From Burkholderiales bacterium (GTDB lineage: Bacteria > Pseudomonadota > Gammaproteobacteria > Burkholderiales > Burkholderiaceae_C): DNA of 39,599 nt. Under the pieces are notes generated by a model. It saw only the letters and a list, made by a program, of their open reading frames with translations. It did no database searches and had not been told where the DNA came from. The position numbers were made by a program, and so were the translations under genes. Below, piece after piece: positions 32,221 to 39,599 of this stretch. Within the stretch, counting starts at the first letter, position 1, and every line of letters begins with the position of its first letter. The stretch lies in contig JACRAZ010000034.1 in assembly GCA_016213205.1 (NCBI GenBank), positions 1 through 39,599 on the forward strand, read 5' to 3'.

Positions 32221-32970
32221 ATGAACCGCACCGCGCCCCCCCCCGCCCCAGCCGCCCACAAGGCCGCCGCCGTCACCCCGGAAGAGCGCGCCGCGCTGGC
32301 CTGGACCCAGAGCGCACGCTTCCTCACCACCGCGAGCAAGCTTGAGCAACTGCCGCCGCCGGACCTGCCGGAAACCGCCTTCGTCGGCCGCAGCAACGCG
32401 GGCAAGTCCACCGCCATCAACATGCTGGCCCAGCAGCGCCGCCTGGCCTTCGCATCGAAGACGCCGGGCCGCACGCAGCACATCAACCTGTTCACGCTGG
32501 GCCCGGCCGAGGCGCCGGATGCGCTCTGGGCCGACCTGCCCGGCTACGGCTACGCCGCGGTGGCGCGCGACGCCAAGCTGCGCTGGCAGCAGGTGATGGC
32601 CGACTACCTGGCACACCGCCACGCCCTGGCCGGCGTGGTGATGATGGTGGATTCACGCCACGGCTTCACGCCGCTGGACATGCAGTTGCTCGCGTTCGTG
32701 CGTGAGCGGGTGGGCCGCGGCGAGGTGAAGCTGCTGGTGCTGCTGACCAAGGCCGACAAGCTCAGCCGCAACGAGGCCGCGCGGGCGCTGGCACAGGCGC
32801 AGAAGGTGCTGGGCGAGGTGGCCACCGACGATTCGGACGTCGGCATCACGCTGTTCTCGGCACTTACGCGACAGGGATTGGGCGACGCTGCCTGTACGCT
32901 GCGGGCATGGACACCGCAAAGACCCACGCCGCCCATCCCGCCCATTCCGACGTCAGCACCTTCGACCTGA
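32221..32970 (+). CDS. engB: Ribosome biogenesis GTPase EngB (YihA/YsxC)
   Basis: A 249-residue cytosolic GTPase needed for assembly of the large ribosomal subunit. The G motifs are in order: GRSNAGKST (56-64, G1), TPGRTQHIN (switch I), DLPGYGYA (G3), LLTKADKL (G4) and FSALTRQGL (G5). The N-terminal 30 residues are Pro/Ala-rich and longer than usual, and the C-terminal tail (PQRPTPPIPPIPTSAPST) extends past the usual end by about 20 residues. That tail overlaps the first 64 bases of the next gene in another frame and is probably dispensable. No other ATG near the N-terminus could replace 32221, which begins about six bases after a -10 box. Confidence 0.94.
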   Translation: MNRTAPPPAPAAHKAAAVTPEERAALAWTQSARFLTTASKLEQLPPPDLPETAFVGRSNAGKSTAINMLAQQRRLAFASKTPGRTQHINLFTLGPAEAPDALWADLPGYGYAAVARDAKLRWQQVMADYLAHRHALAGVVMMVDSRHGFTPLDMQLLAFVRERVGRGEVKLLVLLTKADKLSRNEAARALAQAQKVLGEVATDDSDVGITLFSALTRQGLGDAACTLRAWTPQRPTPPIPPIPTSAPST

Positions 32971-33836
32971 GCCTGCCGCACGGCATCACGCTGTCGTGCC
33001 GCGCCGCGGGCGATCCCGGCGCCGCGCGCCGGGTGGTGCTGTTGCACGGCTTTCCGGAGGGCGCCTTCGTCTGGGACGACCTGCTCGTCGCGCTGGCACC
33101 CGAGGCGCGCTGCGTGGCGCCCAACCTGCGGGGCTACGAGCGCTCCAGCGCCCCGCAGGGGGTTGAGGCGTACCGGGTCAAGCACCTGGTGGCCGATCTG
33201 GCCGCGCTGATCCAGGCGCTGGGCGCGCCCATCGACGTGCTGGTGGCGCACGACTGGGGCGGCGGCGTGGCCTGGAACCTGGCCGCGCTGCAGCCGCAGT
33301 TGATCAAGCAGCTCGTGATCCTGAACTCGCCGCATCCGGCCGCCATGGTGCGCGAGCTGCGCCACAACCCCGAGCAGCAGGCGGCCAGCGCGTACATGAA
33401 CGACCTGGTGCAGCCCGACGCGGCGCAGCACCTGGTGGCCGACGACCATGCGGCGCTGTTCGCCAAGCTCAGCCGCTTCGGCCAGGCGAGCTGGCTCACG
33501 CCGGCCCTGCGCCAGCGCTACCGCGAGGTCTGGTCCTGCGGGCTGGAGGGTGCGCTGAACTACTACCGCGCATCGCCGTTGCGGCCCGCCAGGTCCGCCG
33601 ACGACCTGATCAACACGCTGGAGCTGCCGCCTTCGGTGGTGAACGTGTCCGTGCCCACCCGCATCCTCTGGGGCGAGCAGGACCATGCCCTGCGGCCCGG
33701 GCTGCTGGACGGGCTGACGCAATGGGTGCCGAACCTGCACCTGCAGCGGGTGCCCGAGGCCTCGCACTGGATCGTGCACGAACAGCCCGCGCTGGTGTTG
33801 CAGACCATCCGGGACGCGCTCGCCGCGAGCGCCTAG
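32907..33836 (+). CDS. Epoxide-hydrolase-like alpha/beta hydrolase
   Basis: A 309-residue cytosolic enzyme of the epoxide hydrolase/haloalkane dehalogenase branch. The oxyanion motif HGFPE is at 47-51 and the nucleophile is an aspartate, Asp116, in VAHDWGGG. A lid tyrosine occurs in LNYYRASPL. The acid is probably Asp in GEQDHAL and the base His in EASHWIVHE. HGFPE plus the lid Tyr pair favours epoxide hydrolase over dehalogenase, although fluoroacetate dehalogenases share much of this pattern. The start at ATG 32907 overlaps the 3' end of engB by 64 nt; no later in-frame ATG would keep the first strand. The gene ends 3 bp before the convergent patatin gene. Confidence 0.88.
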   Translation: MDTAKTHAAHPAHSDVSTFDLSLPHGITLSCRAAGDPGAARRVVLLHGFPEGAFVWDDLLVALAPEARCVAPNLRGYERSSAPQGVEAYRVKHLVADLAALIQALGAPIDVLVAHDWGGGVAWNLAALQPQLIKQLVILNSPHPAAMVRELRHNPEQQAASAYMNDLVQPDAAQHLVADDHAALFAKLSRFGQASWLTPALRQRYREVWSCGLEGALNYYRASPLRPARSADDLINTLELPPSVVNVSVPTRILWGEQDHALRPGLLDGLTQWVPNLHLQRVPEASHWIVHEQPALVLQTIRDALAASA

Positions 33837-33838
33837 CC

Positions 33839-36112
33839 TCAGGGCCGGCCGATGAACAGCACCAGCCCGGCGCTGCCGCGCGGGGCGTAGGTCAGGCCCA
33901 GGTAGAGCGGGCCCATACCGGTGTCGGCGCCCACGAAGAGGCTCATGCCGGTGCGCAGGTCGGATGGCCGGATGTCCGCGCTGCGCTGCCAGGCATTGCC
34001 CAGCTCGAACGAGGCACCGACGAAGAAGCCGCGCGTCAGCGTGGGCGTCTGGCTCAGGCGTCGGTACCAGGTCAGCCGCAGCAGCTGCACCGCGTTGCCG
34101 GTGAGCTGGCCGGCATGGTAGCCCGACAGCTGGTGGAAGCCGCCCAGGCGGTAGCGCTCGACATTCAGCGTGCGGGGCTGGTCGGCCACCTGCAGCAGGC
34201 CGTACAGGCTGAGGGTGTGCAGCCCGAAGCTGCGCACGGCGCTGCCCTGCACCTCCAGCCGCGTGAAGTGCCCGCCCAGGTCGCCGCTGCGCAGGCCCCA
34301 CCAGAGCTCGGTCTCGAGCCGGTAGCCCGATTGCGGGAAGCTCGCATAGTCCAGCTGGTCGATCACAGCGCGCGCGCGCAGGCCGTTTTCGGTCCAGCGG
34401 GCCGAATCGGCGCGCCCCGGGTAGGCCGGGCTCACGATTTCCGGCAGCGTGCGCAGGCGCAGGTGCGACCAGCCCAGCCGCAGCTCGCCGAATTCGCCCC
34501 AGGGCTGGCCGATGTCGATGCCGGTGGCCAGCAGGTCGCGCCGGAACACGGCCGCCTCGTCACCTGAATCCGCGAAGAAGCGGGGCAGACGGCGTCGCTC
34601 GGCACTGCTGTAGCCGGCGAGGAACCAGTCGTCCGCCCGCGACGAGGTCCATGCCAGCGGGTGGTACAGCTCGGTGAAGGCCAGCGGCACCTCGCCGATC
34701 TGCACCCGGTTGCGCCACTCGGTGCCGTTGCGCGTGAGCCAGTGCCGGTTGTGACTGAGCTTGAGGTTGAAGGCGCTGCGGCCGCGGAAGTCGGTGCTCA
34801 GGTCCAGACCTGCCCGCAGGTAGTTCGGCCCCCAGGGCTTGTCCTCGAGCTCGAACACCAGGCCGTCGCCGGCGGGTTCGCGCACGAGCTGGTAGTCGGC
34901 GCGGGTGTAGTCGCCGCCGCCGGCCAGGCGCTTGGTGTCGCGCTCGGCGCGGTCGGGGTCGAAGGCCTGGCCGGGCTGCGACTCGAGCATCGCGGCCAGG
35001 CGCGCCGGGTTGGTGGTGGTGGTGCCTTCGATGCGCACGAAGGCGAGCTGGGCCGGGGCCATCCGGCGGGCCGCATGCTGCGCGCGCCATGCGGCATAGG
35101 CCGCGGTCGGCAGTGACAAGCCGGCCAGGCGGTCGCTGCGGCCACGGGCTCCGGCCACGCCCAGCCCGATCAGCTCGCGCACGGCGGCGAAGTCCGAAGC
35201 GGTGAGCGTGCCCAGCTCGGGCGCGATCAGCACGTCCGCCGGGCGCAGCGTGGCCAGGCTGCGCTGCACGTTCTGCTCGGTGAGGATGTTGATCATCTGC
35301 TGCGTCAGCCCGACCACCGAGCCCAGCGCGGCACGGCCCGACAGCGGCGTGCCGATGTTCACCACGATCAGGATGTCGGCGCCCAGCGCGCGCGCCACGT
35401 CCACCGGCGTGTTGTTCACGAGCCCGCCATCGCCGAGGATCAGGCCGTCGGTCTCGATCGGCGCGAAGACCCCGGGCACGCTCATGCTCGAGCGCAGCGC
35501 GAGCGCCAGGTCGCCGCCGTCCATCACCACCGCGCGGCCGGTCTCCATGTCGGTGGACACGGCGCGGAACGGGATCGGCAGCGCATCGAAGCTCTGCACC
35601 TCGCGCACCGGCAGCGTGTAGCGGCGCAGCAGCGATTCGAGGCCGCGGCTGGACACCGCGCCCTGCGGGGCCCGCAGGTCGCCGTCGCGCAGGCCCAGCT
35701 CGATCAGGGGCGAGATCTCGAAGTCTTCTTCCTTGCGCCGCTGCGACAGGTGGCGGCGCTCGATGCGTGGCGAGAACACCTCGTCCCAGCGCACCTTGAG
35801 CAGCTCGCGTTCGAGTTCATCGGCCCGCATCCCGCTGGCATACAGGCCGCCGACGATGGCGCCCATCGAGGTGCCGGCGATCACGTCGACCGGCACCTGC
35901 AGTTGCTCCAGCACCTTCAGCACGCCCACATGGGCCAGGCCGCGGGCGCCGCCGCCGGACAACACCAGCCCGATGCGCGGGCGCTGCGCGGTGGCCCCGG
36001 CCGCCGGTGCGGCCGCGGGCTGGGCGAGGGCGCTGCCCGCCAGCAGGCCGGCCAGCAGCAGCACCCCGGCCGATGCCGCCCGCCACGCCGCCATCGGCCG
36101 GCGGCCGCGCAT
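33839..36112 (-). CDS. PlpD-like patatin phospholipase with outer-membrane barrel (type Vd)
   Basis: A 757-residue exported protein. The signal peptide (about 1-31, ending GSALA) precedes a patatin domain with oxyanion loop GGGARG (53-58), catalytic Ser82 in GTSMG and Asp228 in DGG. A POTRA-like segment follows (about 405-475, LAFVRIEGTTTTNPARLA), then a C-terminal beta-barrel of the Omp85/Bac_surface_Ag type ending LYLGLTYAPRGSAGLVLF. This order matches Pseudomonas PlpD, the type Vd autotransporter whose lipase domain reaches the surface. The start ATG 36112 overlaps the TGA of the upstream DUF1631 gene (TGATG). A second ATG at 36094 is also possible. Confidence 0.9.
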   Translation of the reverse strand: MRGRRPMAAWRAASAGVLLLAGLLAGSALAQPAAAPAAGATAQRPRIGLVLSGGGARGLAHVGVLKVLEQLQVPVDVIAGTSMGAIVGGLYASGMRADELERELLKVRWDEVFSPRIERRHLSQRRKEEDFEISPLIELGLRDGDLRAPQGAVSSRGLESLLRRYTLPVREVQSFDALPIPFRAVSTDMETGRAVVMDGGDLALALRSSMSVPGVFAPIETDGLILGDGGLVNNTPVDVARALGADILIVVNIGTPLSGRAALGSVVGLTQQMINILTEQNVQRSLATLRPADVLIAPELGTLTASDFAAVRELIGLGVAGARGRSDRLAGLSLPTAAYAAWRAQHAARRMAPAQLAFVRIEGTTTTNPARLAAMLESQPGQAFDPDRAERDTKRLAGGGDYTRADYQLVREPAGDGLVFELEDKPWGPNYLRAGLDLSTDFRGRSAFNLKLSHNRHWLTRNGTEWRNRVQIGEVPLAFTELYHPLAWTSSRADDWFLAGYSSAERRRLPRFFADSGDEAAVFRRDLLATGIDIGQPWGEFGELRLGWSHLRLRTLPEIVSPAYPGRADSARWTENGLRARAVIDQLDYASFPQSGYRLETELWWGLRSGDLGGHFTRLEVQGSAVRSFGLHTLSLYGLLQVADQPRTLNVERYRLGGFHQLSGYHAGQLTGNAVQLLRLTWYRRLSQTPTLTRGFFVGASFELGNAWQRSADIRPSDLRTGMSLFVGADTGMGPLYLGLTYAPRGSAGLVLFIGRP

Positions 36113-37650
36113 CAGCGGGTGGGGGTGCCCATCGACCGCAACACGCGGCCGGCGGCCTGGCGGATCAGCGAGCGGGGTTTCAGCTCTGCGGCCAGCTGTT
36201 CCTCGAACAGGCGCTCGATCGCACGCAGGCGCAAGGCCCAGTGGCGCGAGGCGGCGGTGTCGCGCATCAGCCAGTTTTCGCCCGCGCGGTCGACCCACAG
36301 CAGTTGCAGCAGGCGCCATTCGCCCTGCAGGTAGGCGCGCAGGTGGGCGCCCGGGTGCAGATTCAGCAGCGCCTGCGACGTGGCCTCCGGCGCCGCCGGC
36401 GAGGGCGAGGCCGACATCAGCTCGGCCGGCACGGTGTCCATCGTGCCGATGTCGATCGGCTCGTCGGCCACCTCGAGCGAGTGCTGCAGCTGCGTGATCT
36501 CGGGCTGGGCCAGCAGCACGGCGCGGTCGAAGCTGTGGCGCTCGAAGGCGGTGAGCCGGCCCAGCGCCCAGTCGAACCGGGCGAGGTCGGCGGTGCCGTC
36601 GGCCACCATGTGTTCGACCAGCTGGCGGGCAAAATGCAGGCAGCGGTCCAGCTCCGCGGCCTGTGCGGTGCCGAGCACAAAGGCCAGCCGGTCCATGAAG
36701 CGCCAGACCGGGTGGTCGTAGTCTTCCAGCATCGTGTTGTCCTGCACCGCCAACCGCAGGGTGGTCGGGTGCAGGCGCAGCACCAGCGGCACCACCGCGG
36801 GCGGCAGGCTGCGGTCGGACTGGATGGCATCGAACAGGCGCGTAAGCAGCTCGATCAGCTGCTGGTCCACGCGCGGGCCGGCGGCGGGCTCGTCGAGCGG
36901 AACGTCCAGCGGTTCATCCAGCGGATCCAGCGGCATCGGCAGGCTGTCGCGCAGCTCCTGCAGGCTCTGCGACACGGTGATGGGTGCCGCTTCGGGCAGT
37001 GCCGACCGAAGTGTCGGCGTGACCACGATCGTGCGGTGCATCGCGGGCTCGACCCCCTGGTCTTCCAGGCGGGTGCAGGCCCCGGCGTAGCCCTGCCGCA
37101 GCGTGCGCGACAACGGATCGGCCGCGTCGTGCAGCAGCGCGGCCTGGGCCGACCGGGGCAGCGGCAGGGTCTGGATGCCTTCCCAGAAGGCGCGCACGTA
37201 GGCCTCGGGGCGGAAGGGGTTGTGGTCGCGCGACACATTGGGGTCGCCTGCCAGCGCGGCAGCAAAGGCCTGCAGCTCGCGCAGCTCGAATTCGGCCGCC
37301 GACTTGATGCGCTCGATGGCGCGCGAAACCTCGATGTCGGAGGCCACGGCGTCCTCGTCGATCAACGAGAGTTCCAGCCGGGCCGGGGCTGCCGCGGCCG
37401 CTGCCGGCGCACTGCTGGCACGACCGGCGACGTCCGCCGTGACCAGGCCACGCAGGGCGCGAACGGCCTGGTTGACGAGATCGCTGCGGTGGATCTGCAG
37501 CACGCGCGCGGCGTCGCCGCCATGGCGTGTCTGCGGGCCCTTGGCTGCTCGCCACTGTTCATGGACCGCATCGACCACCTGGTCGAACAGCAGCGGCGCA
37601 CGCAGCATCTCGTCTTCGACGAAATCGTGCAGGGTGAGGCGTCGGGTCAT
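36112..37650 (-). CDS. DUF1631-type protein of unknown function
   Basis: A 512-residue cytosolic, mostly helical protein. Conserved-looking elements are DHNPFRPEAYVRAFWEGI (around 143-160), a Gly-Val-Glu-Pro segment (RLEDQGVEPAMH), and a C-terminal domain with LQGEWRLLQLLWVDRAGENWLM followed by an AIERLFEEQLA helix. This layout fits the DUF1631 family of betaproteobacteria; the C-terminal part is PilZ-neighbour-like in feel but I see no PilZ RxxxR motif. Function is unknown. It is translationally coupled (TGATG) to the patatin/barrel gene, which suggests related roles or shared control. Confidence 0.75.
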   Translation of the reverse strand: MTRRLTLHDFVEDEMLRAPLLFDQVVDAVHEQWRAAKGPQTRHGGDAARVLQIHRSDLVNQAVRALRGLVTADVAGRASSAPAAAAAAPARLELSLIDEDAVASDIEVSRAIERIKSAAEFELRELQAFAAALAGDPNVSRDHNPFRPEAYVRAFWEGIQTLPLPRSAQAALLHDAADPLSRTLRQGYAGACTRLEDQGVEPAMHRTIVVTPTLRSALPEAAPITVSQSLQELRDSLPMPLDPLDEPLDVPLDEPAAGPRVDQQLIELLTRLFDAIQSDRSLPPAVVPLVLRLHPTTLRLAVQDNTMLEDYDHPVWRFMDRLAFVLGTAQAAELDRCLHFARQLVEHMVADGTADLARFDWALGRLTAFERHSFDRAVLLAQPEITQLQHSLEVADEPIDIGTMDTVPAELMSASPSPAAPEATSQALLNLHPGAHLRAYLQGEWRLLQLLWVDRAGENWLMRDTAASRHWALRLRAIERLFEEQLAAELKPRSLIRQAAGRVLRSMGTPTR

Positions 37651-37676
37651 CGGTGGTTGCGGTCAGATGCCTGTGG

Positions 37677-37704
37677 ATTATCGGTGGCCGCCTCTGCGCG
37701 CCAA
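37677..37704 (-). promoter_or_regulatory. Sigma-70 promoter of the DUF1631-patatin operon
   Basis: On the minus strand TTGGCG (-35) and GATAAT (-10) are 16 bp apart. The -10 box ends 26 bp before the ATG at 37650, giving a leader of about 20 nt. Confidence 0.5.
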
Positions 37705-37813
37705 CCCGGGGTGTCTACGCAGGCCAGGTGGCTGTCGAGATACTTGACAGTGCCCTGCTTTGTACCATGGCCATTGCGTGCTAAGTGGTTGACGCGCAAC
37801 GACTTGTGCTTGC

Positions 37814-37829
37814 TGGCATGGAGGCTGCT
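37814..37829 (+). promoter_or_regulatory. Sigma-54 (RpoN) -24/-12 promoter candidate of a PEP-CTERM gene
   Basis: TGGCATGGAGGCTGCT matches the RpoN consensus TGGCACG-N4-TTGCW at all but two fixed positions, with GG and GC exactly 10 bp apart. The predicted start is near 37840, which leaves a leader of about 49 nt with AAGGA (37876-37880) as ribosome binding site. PEP-CTERM genes in related floc-forming bacteria are known to need RpoN and the PrsK/PrsR system. Confidence 0.55.
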
Positions 37830-37888
37830 TGTGAGCGTCCGGTCCACGGCGGATGCCGTAACGTCCCAGCCCTACAAGGAAATCAACC

Positions 37889-38707
37889 ATGAAGTTTTCG
37901 AAACTGGCCCTGGCCGCCGCCGTCGTGCTGGCCACCAGCGGCGCCCAAGCCGTTGTCGTCACGAACAATGCGAACGCCACCCAACTGGCGGCTACCATCG
38001 TCGGTTCGGGCATCTCGGTGAGCAACGCGGTGCTGACGACCAACGCCCCGCAGCCCGCCACGGGCACCTTCACCGGCGGTGCCAACTCGGTGGGTTTTGC
38101 CGACGGCGTGGTGCTGACCAACGGCACGACCGCCTGCGTGGCCGGCCCGAACAACAACCACAACTGCGGCAGCTCCGGCAACGGCTCGCTGACGACCCTG
38201 GCCTTCGACTTCACGTCCAACACCGGCCAGGTGTTCTTCAAGTACGTCTTCGCCTCGGAAGAGTACACGCAGTTCGCGCCCTCCACCTTCAACGACAACT
38301 TCCAGCTGCTGCTCAACGGCGTCAACATCGCCAAGCTGCCGAGCACCTCCACCAATACCGACGCGGTTGAAATCAACAACGTCAACTGCCTGACCAACTC
38401 GCAGTACTACCGCAACAACACCAGCGGCGAAGCCAACAACCCCACCAGCTGCACGAACCTGAACCTGGACATCCAGTACGACGGCCTGACCGTGGTGCTG
38501 ACTGCCTCCGGCCTGCTGCAGCAGGGCTCCAACCACTTCGAGTTCCGCATCGCCGACGCGGGCGACACGCAGCTCGATTCGGGCGTGTTCATCCAGGCCG
38601 GTTCGTTCTCGAGCACCGACCCCAACGAAACGCCGGAACCCACCAGCCTGGCGCTGGCCGGTCTGGCGCTGGCGGGCCTGGGCTACGCCCGTCGCCGCCG
38701 CGGCTGA
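37889..38707 (+). CDS. PEP-CTERM protein with choice-of-anchor L domain
   Basis: A 272-residue exported protein. A signal peptide (KFSKLALAAAVVLATSGAQA) leads into a choice-of-anchor L-type beta domain: TNNANATQLAATIVGSGI, GVVLTNG, LAFDFTSNTGQVFFKYVFAS and EEYTQF are its typical landmarks. The C-terminal signal has TPEPTS, the hydrophobic LALAGLALAGLGY and ARRRRG, for exosortase processing. The core is very rich in Asn and Thr, likely sites for surface glycosylation. A strong AAGGA ribosome binding site fixes the start. It is flanked by a sigma-54-like promoter and a classic terminator, so it is a single-gene unit. A role in biofilm or floc matrix is inferred from the family. Confidence 0.92.
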   Translation: MKFSKLALAAAVVLATSGAQAVVVTNNANATQLAATIVGSGISVSNAVLTTNAPQPATGTFTGGANSVGFADGVVLTNGTTACVAGPNNNHNCGSSGNGSLTTLAFDFTSNTGQVFFKYVFASEEYTQFAPSTFNDNFQLLLNGVNIAKLPSTSTNTDAVEINNVNCLTNSQYYRNNTSGEANNPTSCTNLNLDIQYDGLTVVLTASGLLQQGSNHFEFRIADAGDTQLDSGVFIQAGSFSSTDPNETPEPTSLALAGLALAGLGYARRRRG

Positions 38708-38760
38708 TCGCACCGCTTTGCGTGTGGCACCGGCTGCGGCCGGCGTCCACGCAAGAGAAC

Positions 38761-38787
38761 AAGGCGCCCTGTGGGGCGCCTTTTTTT
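38761..38787 (+). terminator. Rho-independent terminator of the PEP-CTERM gene
   Basis: AAGGCGCCC and GGGCGCCTT form a 9-bp stem with a TGTG loop, followed by seven T, 54 bp after the stop codon. This is the clearest intrinsic terminator in the window. Confidence 0.92.
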
Positions 38788-38876
38788 CGACCGCGGCACC
38801 GTGGTTCGGGGGCCGCCGGGTCGGGCGCCGGGCAGCACACCGGTTGGCGTGCAGCCGTGGATCGGGCCACCCCAAG

Positions 38877-38913
38877 CGAAAACCCCGCGCCAGCCTGAGG
38901 CCGACGCGGGGTT
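38877..38913 (-). terminator. Rho-independent terminator of groL
   Basis: AACCCCGCG and CGCGGGGTT form a 9-bp stem around a 15-nt loop (38881-38913). Reading the minus strand the stem runs into TTTTCGC. It lies 56 bp after the groL stop. Confidence 0.75.
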
Positions 38914-38968
38914 GGGTGCCTGTTGCGCGGCAGCGCGCCGAAGCGCTCTGCCGCCGGGATGGCCGGAC

Positions 38969-39599
<631 letters not shown>

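Noticed and set aside
37744..37768. Sigma-70 promoter TTGACA...TACCAT before the choice-of-anchor L gene
   Set aside because: The spacer is 13 bp, too short, and no acceptable -10 box lies at 16-18 bp.

Overview
The window is a GC-rich chromosomal segment of a betaproteobacterium, most likely Burkholderiales of the Leptothrix/Rubrivivax/Ideonella/Aquincola type. This rests on protein character (ResB/CcsB cytochrome c maturation, PEP-CTERM proteins, a double-length UvrA, DUF1631, canonical GroEL tail), not on a database search. I see no rRNA, tRNA, CRISPR array, phage or insertion sequence. Nearly all of it is densely packed, ordinary-looking chromosomal coding sequence.

Layout. (1) 0-8.7 kb: a LivM-type permease followed by an alpha/beta hydrolase on the + strand; then on the - strand an RTX/PPC-repeat secreted protein with a DUF4214 tail, a soluble hybrid sensor kinase and a LivK-type binding protein. 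(2) 8.8-14.6 kb: one 1915-residue UvrA-like ATPase made of two complete UvrA modules (four ABC ATPase sites), with a palindromic repeat inserted in frame in the first module. (3) 14.6-20.7 kb, - strand: a GNAT acetyltransferase, a beta-propeller/di-haem cytochrome c fusion, two PEP-CTERM proteins, a DUF4331 secreted protein and a small unknown protein. (4) 20.8-25.6 kb: a polymyxin-resistance-like locus, with a PAP2 phosphatase and EptA on the - strand divergent from a PmrAB-like two-component system. A PmrA-type box lies between them, together with three exact-period 75-bp repeats that run into the regulator start codon. (5) 25.6-32.2 kb, - strand: an unknown helical protein, MsrQ and MsrP (periplasmic methionine sulfoxide repair), CcsB and ResB (System II cytochrome c maturation) and a di-haem cytochrome c4. 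(6) 32.2-39.6 kb: EngB and an epoxide-hydrolase-like enzyme (+), a PlpD-like patatin/beta-barrel protein coupled to a DUF1631 protein (-), a PEP-CTERM protein with a choice-of-anchor L domain (+), and the 3' end of groL (-).

How parts work together. MsrP/MsrQ, ResB/CcsB and cytochrome c4 form a periplasmic redox and haem-protein block. PAP2, EptA, the regulator and the kinase look like a lipid A remodelling circuit. Three transcription units that encode PEP-CTERM proteins or their DUF4331 neighbour are each preceded by a sequence with sigma-54 (-24/-12) spacing; the one at 37814 is the best. This fits the known RpoN/PrsKR control of PEP-CTERM genes. The parts I find most worth a second look are the DUF4331/PEP-CTERM/propeller-cytochrome cluster, the repeat-to-start-codon fusion in front of the response regulator, and the double UvrA with its inserted palindrome.
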